In this document: piece by piece, positions 11,001 through 25,200 of the stretch
Layout of the letters: the number at the start of each line of letters is the position of its first letter
How positions within the stretch are numbered: the first letter of the stretch is position 1
Source of the DNA: Alviniconcha marisindica
Lineage: Eukaryota; Mollusca; Gastropoda; Provannidae
Assembly (NCBI GenBank): GCA_018857735.1
Contig: JABMCL010000852.1
Coordinates: 191,001 to 255,000 of the forward strand
Length of the DNA: 64,000 nt
Direction of reading: 5' to 3'
Position numbers and translations under genes: made by a program
Notes under the pieces: generated by a model
Database searches by the model: none
The model's input: only the letters and a program-made list of their open reading frames with translations
Told to the model about the DNA's origin: nothing

Positions 11001-14000
11001 GCAATGTGTGGATGCGTTGCATTCATCTTCCATGTGTGTACATATATGTAGTGCAAGACCTTTTTGGCTACTCCCCTGTATCTGTACAAAAGCATGTGGA
11101 ACTGTGTCTACAAAGCACAAGGTTGAAGGCACAGCCAGTTTCAGTGCAACTCTTACCAAGCCGCTTTGTTCTGGCCACAGTGATGGCTCGGTTACTGCAA
11201 AACTTCTCCCCAGTCTTTGGGTCAGTCTCCTGACAAGCAAGCACCTGGCAAACAAATAAAATCATTTAATAAAGCCCCAATACATAGTAGAATAAGATGA
11301 ATAAATGCATCCCAAACCAGAAAATATACCTTTCTTATACTCATTTTTTCTTCTTCTTCTCCAAATGACTGAAAATATGTCACAGTCACCAGCTCATGCC
11401 AACATCACTGGTTTTGCCAAAGCAAGCACCATGTCTATCACCTACAAATCCTGTGCATCACTGCATGTCCCATAATTACATTCCATGTGCATCTCCTACA
11501 AATCCTGTGCATCACTGCATGTCCCATAATTACATTCCATGTGCATCTCCTACAAATCCTGTGCATCACTGCATGTCCCATAATTACATTCCATGTGCAT
11601 CTCCTACAAATCCGCTGCATCACTGCATGTCCCATAATTACATTCCATGTGCATCTCCTACAAATCCTGTGCATCACTGCATGTCCCATAATTACATTTC
11701 GTGTGCATCTCCTACAAATCCTGTGCATCACTGCATGTCCCATAATTACATTTCGTGTGCATCTCCTACAAATCCTGTGCATCACTGCATGTCCCATAAT
11801 TATATTTCGTGTGCATCTCCTACAAATCCTGTGCATCACTGCATGTCCCATAATTACATTTCGTGTGCAGCTCCTACAAGCCCTGTGCATCGCTGCATGT
11901 CCTATAATCCCATCTCACGTGCATCTCTTACAAATCCTAGTACCTATGAGGGCTTGAATGTACCTACCTCTATGCTATACTCCTGAAAGTGGCCCAGGTT
12001 GGTCAGAGTGATCTTGGTGTCATAGATGGTCAGGTGGAGGTAGGTGTTTTCCTGTGTCTGATTGGACACGTTGGCTGCAGCGGTGGTTGTGGGTGACTCA
12101 GTCGTGGTCATCACCTTGTTGGCCTCAGAGCTGTAGCGATTGGTGGGGTCTTCGGGCGGATCCGTCTCAATCTGCCGCTTCAAACGGGTCAGCATCTCCA
12201 AGTTGTACTTCTCATCTATGCCGTCTGGCAGCGAGTCTGACCTGCAAAGCATTACAGCACAGTCCAGTATCAGTGGATGTTCTCACAAAACATAGTTCAC
12301 AGTCTGGCATCAGTGGATTTCTCATGAAACATAGTTACCTGGGCATCAAAACTTAATTCCTTTCTCCGATTTCTCTTTCCTTCCAAATGTTGAAACACAG
12401 AATGCTTTATAAAATGAAAACACCCATGTGTTAAGTCACATTTTCCCCTTCAAGACGTCACAGCTGACTACACCAGCAGAGTCAGAGATCACAGCAAGGA
12501 TGTGACCTAGAGTCAATTTTAATGACCTTGTACTTGTGGCACGCCAGGTTAAAATTACAGCAGGCAGTTTATTTAGGCTAAGGTTGTTGCGTTCCTTGTT
12601 GCGGGTGTCTTGCTCAATTTAACTGACCTTATTTTTCTGGCATGCCAAGTGAGGATTTTTCCCATCATATCCTGTTGTGCTTGCAACGTCCATCAAACAC
12701 TTTTAATTTCCTTAGCTGATCCAAGCCAGCAAAAAGCTTCTCACAACTCCTCTCACCATCCTAATCTTCCCCTTCTCTATCATTATTTCTCCCACCATGT
12801 GGCAGACAGACAAGGCGTCATACCTTTTGCAGTAGACATGGTCGTGCAGATAGTTCTCAAACTCAATCTCAATCTGCCGCTCACGCTCCTCTTCCTTCAG
12901 CTCTTCCTTGGACTTGGGACAGGCACAGCAGTTCGCTTCCCGATGAGTTGTGTTCCTGCTTTGCTCATGCTCCTTGGGAGACTTCTGCTCTCTGGATGCA
13001 GCGATCGCTGGAGGAGAGATGAGAACATCAAAGTTATCATCAGTGAATGCAGGACTGGGATCCTGATATAGACTGCTGGAGGAGAGATGAGAAGATCAAG
13101 GTATCATCAGTAAATGCAGGACTGGAATCATGATATAGTCTTCTGGAGGAGAGATGAGTCCATCAAAGCTATCATCAGTAAATGCTGGATTGGGATCCTT
13201 ATACAGATTGCTGGAGGAGAGATGAGAACATCAAAGCTATCATCAGTAAATGCAGGATTGGGATCCTGATATAGACTGCTGAAGGAGAGATGAGACCATC
13301 AAGGTATCATCAGTAAATGCAGGATTAGAATCCTGATACAGTCTTCTGCAGGAGAGATGAGTCTATCAAAGCTATCATCAGTAAATGCAGGATTGGGATC
13401 TTTATACAGATTGCTGGAGGAGAAATGAGTCCATCAAAGCTATCATCAGTGAATACAGGATTGGAATCCTTATATTTGGGGTGTTGAGGGTGCAGGAAGG
13501 GCAAATACCCTCCAACCCCCCTACGCCACCCAGATACTTTCACAGTTTGGGAGGGGAGAAAAGAATGAATGGGACATGTACTCTCTTCAGTTTCTGTTGA
13601 TTTCACATGGGAGAGGAGGCAGGGGAGGACATCATGAGTCATGTTTTTCTTCCTAACGTTTATCTGCTGTTTGCCATAAACAGTTCACAATCAGACCACA
13701 CGTTCCCATCAGCAGCACCCAGAACACACGAGACACTTACGGTTCTTGCAGTAGTCGCGCTTGTCAAAGGGCTTGGTGTCGAGAACCTGCAGCTGCCAGT
13801 ACACATAGTAGTGTGTCACGTTGCCGTTGGGAACCTTGGGGGGGTTCCAGGTGACCAGCAGCTCACCAGGCTCCTCAGCCACAGCCTTCAGGTCAGTGGG
13901 GCTGGTGGGATCTGCAAAGGGGAAAAACTGCCATCAGACCCGCTCTACACCAGATGATGCCATACAGGTGCACTCAGACTAAAGAACCAACCTGAAGCAA

Positions 14001-14258
14001 AGCAAAAGTCTGTTAGTAACGTGTCTGCATGCCATTACATACGAAGTGAAGCAAGTGAGGATAATTCCTGCAAATGCATCCCCCGTGTTTCCTCCTTGTG
14101 ATAAGCTGGCTCAGCAGCAGGTGCCAACGACAGACAGAGCCGCCTGCTGACCCGTGGCATAGGGTACAAGAGGAAAACCAGGCACACTGGTACGCTACCA
14201 CACCCTCACTATTAAATATGTACTACCTCTAGCCTATGAACATAATCACACACACACT

Positions 14259-14314
<56 letters not shown>

Positions 14315-15156
14315 GTGCATCATGCACATCTGCAGAATTCTGCTGGTGATTCAAATATTACAGTGCGCTCTTTGTGATACAGATTCTGTGGATAATTAAA
14401 ATATGATTACAGAGTACTCTTTGTGATAAATATTCTGTGAATAATTCAAACATGATTATGAGTGCACTTTGTGGTACAGATCTGTTGATAATTCAAACAT
14501 GATTACAGAGTGCGCTTGCGATACATTCAGTCTTTATTTTGTTCCCTACTCAGCCACCCACCCTACCCCAAGCCCTTCCCCCTGTACTCACAATCAGCGC
14601 TGGTTTTGAAGACCAGGATGTCAGAGATGGCCTGGTTGCTGGCTGTGGTCAGCATGACCGCCTGCACGTACGCCGCATATTTGGTCCAGGGCTTTAAGTT
14701 GGGAATCAGCGCTGTGATGTGTGTGCCTGAAACCTCCTCCGGGCCAGTCTCTATCGTCTTCCATCTGTTGAGGCAGAGTCACAACTGAGCAAAGCACTGT
14801 TAATAACTGGGCTGGCTTTGCAGGCAGCTTGTCAGTCAACTGCTTGTGTGGTCAGTATGCTTGGGTGTGCGGGTGCCCATGTGTAAGTGTGGGGGGGTGG
14901 GGGGCCGTGCTTGTGTGCATGCGTGTGTGTGTGCTGAGAATAGTCTCTACAGACTTTTGTGCTTTATAAATACCTTAATTACTTCTAATCATTATTAAAA
15001 AAACTTCAGCAAATAGGCTGGCTTTTCAGACAGCTGTCAGTAACCTACAACAAAATGCTGGTTTTGCAAACAGCTGTCACTAGTGATATTGAAACGCATG
15101 CATGCACACACACACAAACCAAGTGCATCATGCACATCTGCAAAATTCTGTTGATA

Positions 15157-15229
<73 letters not shown>

Positions 15230-18200
15230 GAGAGACAGGACAGGAAGTCCTTTTTGCAGCTGCATGTTTGGCAGCATGACTGTGATGTGCAGACAGAATT
15301 AAACTGAAACCAGCTAAAATCAGAATTAAACTGAAACCAGATAAAATCATGCAAATTAAATTCTTAAACAGAACAGGGTACACTCTTGATGACACTATAC
15401 TTACATGGTATCTGAGCAGGCATCTCTTCCTTGGTAAATGTTGACAGATTCAGATGTCCTGAAAAGAAACAGTCATCAAATTCAATCACACACAGAAGAG
15501 AAAAAGGAACACAGAGAAAAGCATGGAAACACTCGACAAAAATTTCAATACAGAAAGTGAAGAGAATGGTGTCCAATGGTGTTGTGACAAGGAATAGGAA
15601 CCTGTATCAACAGTTGTGACAATGAACGGTCTTGGGCAAGCTGTTCATTTACATGGAGTAAGTAAGTACATGGAAAAAGTTCAGAAAGGTCATGGTCTTA
15701 TGAGAGAAATGCGAATGTGTGTGTGTGCACATATAGATCAGTGTCAAGCATGTTTAAATTCATTGCATTTTGTGCGTGTGTGCATGTGTGTGTGGGGGGG
15801 GGGGGGGTTTGGGGGGGGGGGGGGGGTCATGAATTTTGGTAGGACTGTGCTCTACATGTGTATAGAATATTGTATTTAGGTTAATATGTATCATGTGAGC
15901 ACTGAGGTCGTTGATGAGCACATAACAGATGTACATTACTAATATTATTATTAAAGGTGGTTTTCCATGGGGGGTTCCACTACACACAGACAGACAGCTT
16001 CACTCTGTAACAGTAAAACTGTGGGTGGTGCTCCTGTGGACTTTGCCAGCAGCAACGGCAGCAGAGCAAGACGCGTGTACTCACACTTCTCTGTAGTTGA
16101 TGACGTAGGCCAGAATCTGACGCTTGTCCGCGTACTTCACCGTGGGCCACTGGAGGATGACCACGTTGCGCAGAATGCGATGAACACTCAGGTTCAACTT
16201 GGTCACTGAACCTGAACACATCAACCAACCACAGTTATCTGTAATCTGATTGCCACTGGAAATAATAACAGCCTGAGTCTATTCATTCCTCTGCTACAAA
16301 TTGTTTGGATCTATGCCTATGCAGCAAAATCATGGAGGCAGATAAGACACATGCTTAGTGATATCCTTACCAAACCTGAAAGCACAAACATCTCTACAAA
16401 GTGGCAAGTTTCTCCTCTTTTGTGGTGCTTTATTTTTTTTGGAAAGGGACAGGGAGTGAAATGGTTAGAGTGTGTGTGTTGGGGGGGGGGGGGGGGGGGG
16501 GGGAGAGTATGCCCTTAAGCATTTTAATATTTTGCCTGTTTTATATTTTGTCTTGTTTCTTTTCCTCACTGTTTGCACCTGTCCCTGAGCTAGCTTTCCT
16601 CCAGCTGCACTTATTTCAGCTGATTAGCGGCTTGTTCAAAAAGAAGTAGTTTCATTCAAGGCAGCTGTCTTCTACACTTACAAGGCATGAGGTCTCCATT
16701 TGTGGTTCTGCTGACGTCATTTTCCGTGGTGTTCTCCTTCAGCCCCAGGTTCTCCACAAGCGTGTCAATCTTGTTCAGACAAAGCTTGCGGTTGCTGTGG
16801 AAGTTCACCTTGCCTTTCAGAATCTTCAAGTGTTTGGTGACATCCTCCGTGAAAAGCTCCTGCAGGTTGCTGTTGTCCCTCACAATCAGACTGGCCCTGC
16901 AAACACAACAACAACGTGGAGATGCAGGTGCTTTTCCTGTCTCCAAGAACCACAAATACCCTGTGTGGGGAGGGTGCAGAATACTCTGTAGGGGAGGGTG
17001 CAGAATACCCCGTGGGGGGAGGGTGCAAATACCCCATAGGGGGAGGGTGCAGACTACCCTGTGGGGGGGAGGGTGCAGAATACACTGTGGGGAGGGGGGG
17101 GGGAAAGTGCAGAGGATGCAAAATATCCCATGGGGCGAGGGTGCAGAATACCCTGTGGGGGAGGGTGCAAAATAGGGGGTGGGGGTGGGGGCAGAATACC
17201 CAGGAAGGGCAGAATACCCTGTGGGGGGAGGGTGCAAAATACCCTGGGGTGGGGGGAGGGGGCTGAATACCCTATGGGGGAAGGTAGAATACGCTGTGGA
17301 GGGAGAGGGGGCAGAATACCTTGGGGGAGGGGTACACAGAATACCCTATGCAGGAAGGGTGCAAAATACCCTATGGGGGCAGGGTGCTAAATACCCTGCA
17401 AGGGAGGGTGCAGACCTATCAAGAGGAAGCTACTCTGAACATTTAGAAAGCAGGCAGTAAAGGGCTAGCTAACAGTAACAATTTCGCGGAGTTTGCGAAC
17501 GCATGGACAGGCAGGTAGTTTCGCTTGTCTTCTCTCACACACATTCACAGCCCTAGCTTTTGGACCAATCACAATGAAAACCTTCCTCTTGATCATTCTC
17601 TTGGTTATCTGCTGACAAGTGCTAGTCCTTCACCGTTGAACCCCCAATGAAAGACTGCCCTGGCAGTTATGAGAGTCTGTTGAGCAAAAGCAGTCTTTTC
17701 ATGCAAGTCAGAAGCAGCCTAAGAGAGGGGTGTCTTTGGTGAGGTCTTTTTCACGATCACATCAGCGAAAGTGGCCCTGAAATGCAGTCTTTCGTCTGGG
17801 GTTCTTCTGTACTCTTTGCCAATCAAATGCCGATCGAGCTGGTAGTCAGTTTCAACTCTGCAACCTCTCAAAATGATGTAACTCTGTGTGTGTGTGTGTG
17901 TGTGTGTGCGAGAAAGAGAGATAAACTGAGCATATCCACAGGCCTTTGTCAGTGCTCCAGACTCCTACCAGATAGGGCACCATAAATAATCTACATCAGC
18001 AGCCGCCCCCCGCCCACATTTCTCTCCACAGGAAACACACTCATATATTCAAATATCAAAATAGTTTTTCTAAGGACAAAAAAACAACACCCTTACCTGT
18101 CTGTTGGTTGAACATCATCTGTGCCAACACCACCAATAATTCTCAAACTTTTGAAGAAGTGGAGAGAAAGAAGAGCGTAGGATCTCACAACCTTGATGTA

Positions 18201-21200
18201 CTGAGTGATCTCAATAATTTCACCCAGACTTTCTTCCAACTCAATGCCGATGTTACCTGCCAGACACATCAGTCACTTGTTATATTAATAAAGAGGATCT
18301 GATTACTGTTGGCGGGGGGAATCAGTCAGCTTGATATTTGTTGTAGTGGAAAAATGTTCAGAACTCAAACTAAAAATCATCATTACTACACATTCACACA
18401 ATCAATACTAGTTGTGGTGGAAGCATGTTCAGAACTCAAACTAAAAATCATCATTACTACACATTCACACAATCAACATTTGTTGTAGTGGAAGCATGTT
18501 CAGAATTCAAATCAAAAATCATCATTACTACACATTCACACAATCAATACTTGTTGTGGTGGAAGCATGTTCAAAACTCAAACTAAAAATCATCATTACT
18601 ACACATTCACACAATCGATTTGTAGTGGAAGCATGTTCAGAACTCAAACTGAAAATCATCATTACTACACATTCACACAATCTACTCATCAAGATCAACT
18701 TACAAAATGTTAAATAATAATCTTACAAATTCAGCATCTTTTTCTTCTTCTTTTTCAAAGAACCCATCCATTACCTATCTGATATCCATCTTTAATAATA
18801 AACAAGAATGCTGGTATGGTAGAACAGACAAACTTAGGAAAGTTCAGAACTCAAACCCTCTACAAATCATAAAGCACAATGTGTGAATTTGTACATACTG
18901 CCTCCCATGATCTGAATCTCCAAAGGACCGATGATCTTGTTGCATCCTTTGAGCTGCTGTGCCGAGTCAATGCTGTCCACCACTTTCCCCACGCACACTG
19001 CAAAACAAGCAAGTACATGCAGGGTTGTCCAACAGCACACATCATCTCAGACAGACTAAAAACATGTGCCATGTGCCATGGCCCATGTTCACAACAGTGC
19101 ACATTATTTCTAGGCCATGCTGGATCAAAAACATTTCAAAAAATAACTTTTCTTTTAACAAAACTTTTTGGTAGTGTCTATAGGCTTGGGCTACATCTTC
19201 TTCATCTGTTCCGTTTTGAAGATCATTCAATAGTAAAACAGGGGGACAGGCTGACAAATGCATGTGGTTTTACCAACATGTTCATGTGCATGGTCTGCCT
19301 CCAAGGGTGCTCACTTACAGGTCATTTTTATATTGAATCACCATGATGGGGGATTGATGCTTTCACTAGTTCACAGTATAACACACACACACACACGGCA
19401 AATACACATGAAGAGAGAGAGAAGGTATGCATATAAATGCGTGTACAAACACCACACACACAATATATAAACACACACTCCTATACTGTGAAAAGTCAGA
19501 ATAATGCAGCCATCTGTTTCTAAAATTTGGAGCAAACAGCATTCCATCATTCTACTTTCCTAGTCTACCGTCATTTTGATTTTCTGCACCTAGTGCAGCT
19601 CAAAGAGTAATGTATTGTTGTGCTTTGTTTGTTTGGTTGGTTGGTTGGTTCTGGCTTCTCTTTATTTTCGCTACCGTTAATTCTTTTATCTTCAGCCATT
19701 TATGTTTGAAAATTCAACAACAAAGCATTAAACTCCTGTTTCTCACCTTTGGGACATGACTTGTTACACTTGACGCATTCTGTATCATCACTGTTGGGCA
19801 GGTATCCGTTGGGGCACTCATCCACACACTCCCACGGCAACTCCTTGTTCTCAGGCTTGTACAGCATCCAGTTGCCACTCTGCGAGTTGGCTTTGCGGGT
19901 CAGGTTCGCACACTGCTGTGCACTCAGACATCGCCGCTTCATGAACTGTAAAACAGTTCCATCAAAAACTAAATGGTAAAGGACGGTTTAAAATAATAAT
20001 CTTACAAATTCAAGAATAACTGCTGGCATTCTAAAACAAGATCCAAACACATAAAAGTTTCAAAAGATTGCTATTTATTAGAACAAAACACAACATGCTA
20101 ATTTTTGGGGTAATCCCCTTTACCAAGCTAAAAGTAAAGGATGGGATTGCCATTTTCAGCAACCCTGTTTTTCATCACATCTGCATACATCTGAACTCAG
20201 GAGACACAGCACACATGCTTGTGTTATTATGCAATGTATTTTCTATTATTAATTATACCCACACCACTAACCACACATTCTGCTCCTGTCACAAGGAACT
20301 AACACCAAAGCCTGTTCTTAATTGGATGAACATTTGCTCGCGAACATAGTTCAGAGTATTCGGCGAATATAGTTGGTTCTTAATTGGGCAAATTTTTGCT
20401 TCGCGAACATAGTTCAGGGTATTCGTCCAACTGCAGCGAAGCTATATTCAAGGTCCAAAAAGCTTTGCTCAACATGTTCTGGGAACATTCGCCCTATTCG
20501 ACGAACATTGCCTCTGACTGGCTGAGAGCAGAGCTCTCCTGTGGATGAGGAAGACATGTTTTAATGGACGACGGTGTCACTAGGTACTGCACTAACTTCG
20601 GAGGGAATTTTTTATTTATTGACTTGTGGGAGGTGTAGCCTTGTCTCTGGGACCTAGTAAGTAAAGGAGTGTTTTACGCCCAGTCAACCAGTGTGGATAT
20701 ATCAGAATGACATAGTAGTTAGTTGAATTACCCTGTGAGGGATGAATAAAGTATACTGACGTGACCTGATTTGACTTTAGCCTACATTTTGGATCATGCT
20801 GTCTGCCACAAGTTCAGACCGAAGCTTGTATCTCATTACATGCCAGTTAAGAACAAAGTAAAGTTTAAACTGTCCGAACCATTTTCGGCAAACTAAAAGT
20901 TCAATTAAGAAACGAATCATAGTTCGTCGAACTGTCCGAAGTATGTTCAGCGAACAAACATTCGCCCAATTAAGAACAGGCTTAACAAAAACAGTAACAA
21001 TGCCAAACAAAACAACAACAAAAAACAGCGCACTGGAAACAGACAACAATTCTCATCCAACCAATGTTTGTACTTCACATTTCGGACTTTGTTCATTTTT
21101 ATCAACAACTTCAGTCCATGTGTCACCCCAGTTTGAACAAGCGCTCTGAGGGATTTCGCTCAAGGCTCGGAAAAGACGTACAATTATATGAGCACTAGGA

Positions 21201-22220
21201 GTTAGAGGGTTAAGACACAGTACAGTCACCACTGCCCGGAGTAAGGAAAGAGCAGCAAGCAGCGCTTACAATTACATACACTGGGACTTCATCAACAACA
21301 AAAACCTTCCTCTGCACAAACATCAACCTGCGGCCAATACCCTTCCTTTCATAAGATGGACAGCAAAAAACTAAACAACAGAACCTGTGTCTACCAGCAA
21401 TTGCCCAACCAGGGTGCCTAAAACTCAAAAGACAAACAGTCTCACCTTGTAAATTAAAATGTTTGTTTTTGAATAAAACAACCCACTTCTGGAAAAACAA
21501 AAAAGAGAAAAAAAACTAGATTTTAAACATGCAGTGTCTGCCACTGGAGAAGTCACTCAGCTAAAGCAGGGTATGCCTGCATGCACTCACCATGAAGGTA
21601 GTTGGGGGGCAGCGCATAAGGCATTTGTCCTGGTACATGACGTTGTAGCAGGCTATACACTTCTGGTCCCTCTTCCCATCCTTCACAACCTCTGTGCAGC
21701 CCCCTATGCACTGGGCATTGCAGCACTTCTTCCCACCATCAAAGCACACACTGCTGTTGGTACTACAGTGGCAATCTGAAATCAGAAGGCAGATTCATAA
21801 ATAAAATGGCTTTTGAGGTCTGCAACTGTGGCTGAGGGCAAAAATAATGTTCAAAACAAGACTGAAAGAGGTCCGTTTTGTGTCCACAACCAAAACAACA
21901 ATATACGTAATACATTTTTTTTAAAGTATGTCTAGAGAACATACAAAAACAATCAAAAGAATCATCACATAAACTACCAACAATTCCAGAAGACTGCACT
22001 CTAAGTCACAGTAAGGTTCTACAGACTGCAGTGAGAGGTCCTGAAGAAACATACTGAGGGCTGGCAGCACACAGAAAGATCTTGGATACAGAAATGGCTC
22101 CACAGGGGTCTCAATCCTTATTACCTATTAAACAACATAACACAACGTTCTTATTTCCCTGAGTCAATTACAATTGCACATGGAATGAGAAGCAGTGTTA
22201 AAAATAGCAAACACACTACT

Positions 22221-22251
<31 letters not shown>

Positions 22252-25200
22252 ATCTTAAAATCCCAATTCTCAAAATACCTCAGTGAGCAAGACAGATGTT
22301 TATGCATGTTAACGGAATGTGCACTGCCCAAAGTAAACCGCTAAAGCTCAATCAAGTTTTCCAGAAAGCTGCACTAGTTGCTAATTTATTTTGGAGAACA
22401 CTTTTGTTTTTCTCCCTCAGAAAAGCAACACTCCTCTGAAATCAGATTAGCATAATAATTATATAAGTAGCCAGGCAGCCTGCTAAATGTTGCACTATGC
22501 ACTCCAAACACCGATTAGATTGCCTTGTTATGTAACCCTCCTTCTGTCTGCTTTAGTTCCTAATCGGGAAGCGAGGGTGGCTCAGTGGTTAGAACAACAA
22601 ACTCATGATCAAGAGGTCTCCAGTTTGAGTCCCGACAGGAACAGCAGGAGAATTTTCTTCTCCAGGGTCAATTTTCTGTGCTGATTCTTATTTTAGTATC
22701 CATTCCACCCCTGTGCAGTAGCACATAAAAGATCCTGGTCATTTTGCCAAAAGTGCTCGCAGCAGGTTACAGCTAAACACACATGCACCCTAGGTATGTG
22801 GCTTCAAATAAAGTGAATCTGTAGACCGGTGCATGGCTGTACATATGGTCAATGGTGTACACAAAACTTGCACTGAGATGGCAGCAGTTTCACATGGCAC
22901 CAGCCATGTAACAACCAAACAGCTCTGTGACCACTTCAGTGGCTATTCAAAGCATGCCGTGCAAAGCTACAGTCACTCATTCAGTCGCATATGACAAGAG
23001 CATAAACGTAGAGAATAGTGCTATAGTTGCCACTGTGAAGTGCTTAGGGTTCATCTCGAGATGAGGCAACTAACAAGCAGTCATATAAAATTATAAATAA
23101 TAACTAGCTAATATAGAATCTGTCTGTTTGCCTTCACGGCACTCAAAAATACTAAAACCACTGTAACTGTAGCACTAGCAGACATATCCAAGTGCCTTGC
23201 TTCACTATTTGGAATGGTTATAAATATACCTGCTCCAGTAATGTCAAAATCACTTGAATCATTATCATGACAGAACTACTGTATTCACATCAAAGCCAGA
23301 TGGGATAATAAATTTTGGAATTGCTTGAAATCCTGACAGAATGTTTCATCATTCTATCCACAGAGGATGAATCTGATGTCTATACATGTGGATACTGCAT
23401 CTTCAGCAATGGCAGAACTGGCAACATGTCAAAATCTCTGAGTTCTGTATAGAAAAAATTCTTCAGAGATCTAAACCAACAGAGACAACACAAAAGCCAC
23501 AAAACCGGGTCAGTATAGTAAGAATGAATTATATCCAAAGCTCAATTACGGCAACACAGAACACAGTCCTGTCAGTTTTTTAAAAAAGTCTCAAAAAATC
23601 AAAGTGAAAATCCCATTTTATAAGTTTCAGCAGAGATTGAAGAATGACTGGTATCTGTTTAGGGTGTGGCTGCACCCAAGTAATGATAAAATGCACTGCT
23701 TGTGTAACAGAGGCAGCAAAAAGGAATGACTAATATTAGTAGTAACCAGTGTCAAAATAACTTTAATAAGATCCCAGGTGTTTCTTTTCTAAACCATCAT
23801 CATCAACACGTCTAGCATTAGCATTATGGCTCTCTTCTTCTTTTTCTCTTCCTCCATCTACTTCTTGTTCCTCTCCTCCCCCTCCAAATTAACACATCCT
23901 CTGGTTCTAGTCTTCTACTGTATCAAGTAGGATCACAGAGACACTGGCAGACACTTCAAAAGAACCGTCTTTGATACAATAACACAGTTGCTGGACCAGA
24001 GGGAGAGTGGGAAAGGCTGGCCTCAGGAAAGGACAAGGCTGCTCAGACTCAGAGACCCTACAGCAACAGCCAGGAGAGTTCATTAACATCACCTGGCCAC
24101 CACCACCACCAAGGTCACTTGAACAAGTGCCAGAACCTAAAAACCACAAAGTTATTGATGTTCCAGGCCTAAGAGCCCCTCGCCTGCCTGCCTGCCTGCC
24201 TGCTGTGGCCCAGTGAGAAAGAACCTCAGGCTGGCTGACAGCTAAGCCAAAGTTGAGGAGACCTTTCCGTCTGACCTCCCAAGGTAGGGGACCCTATACA
24301 GCCCAGCCCAGCACAAAACTAACCCCAGGGACCCAAAGTTGCTGCTAATTCACAGTACCCTACTGAATCATTAAAAAAATGAGATGGGGAAGTGGGGGGA
24401 GGGGGGGGGGAGGGGGCTGTAACAAGTCAGACTACTGTCACTTGTAGACAGAGGGGTCAATCATTCCATTGTTTTCTGCATCCCTCCTTGCAGAAGGGAC
24501 AATCATTTCATATCCAAACAGTCATAATTATGCTCACTTTGTTCAACACTTATAATATATAGTATAGTACAGGCACTTATAATATATCAAAATAATTAAT
24601 GGCCTGTATTATTATTTGTAAACAGCAGTGCGTTTGGCATGTTGATCATGCTGTAAAGTGACATAAAAATAAAATCTGTTGCAACGAGTGGTCTGCTCTT
24701 AAACATCTCTTGAATTACAAACACCAGGGCTTACAAATTACATACACCCAAACCCCATTACAGGTAGGTTGTGCCAACTGGCGCAGCAGCCAGTAAAACA
24801 AGCAAGGTGCTTAAAGACTCCATCCCTGCTTTCTTCTTCTTTTTTCTTCTTTTTTAAGTCCTTTTTTCTAACAGATGCAGTTGGGACTCTTTCAGTCTTT
24901 GTTACATGTTACCAGGATCATAATAGTTTCATAATATACATCATCTTAACCTCCATGAAAATTAATACTGATAATTAGACTGTAAATCTGCAATATACTG
25001 GGGGCAGGGGTGAGGGGCCAAGTTAACCCCAGACAAGTGCTAAATCAAGCCTACTTAGCAACGTTTTTTGGCACACAGCAGTTTTTCACTTGGTTTCTCA
25101 TCCTGTTTGTTGACTATCAAACTGCATTAGTGACATCGTAAACCAGGCTCCAAAGTGTGGCAAAAGCAACCAATACCTCAGGAGCCAACCCACTTTTGCT

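Noticed and set aside
11441..11940. A CRISPR-like array
   Set aside because: Repeats are contiguous 54-bp units without unique spacers, in an animal intron.
16900..17460. Glycine-rich plus-strand and proline-rich minus-strand frames next to E7
   Set aside because: Products of the 27-bp G-rich array; the minus-strand frame simply runs on from the real E7 coding sequence past its acceptor.
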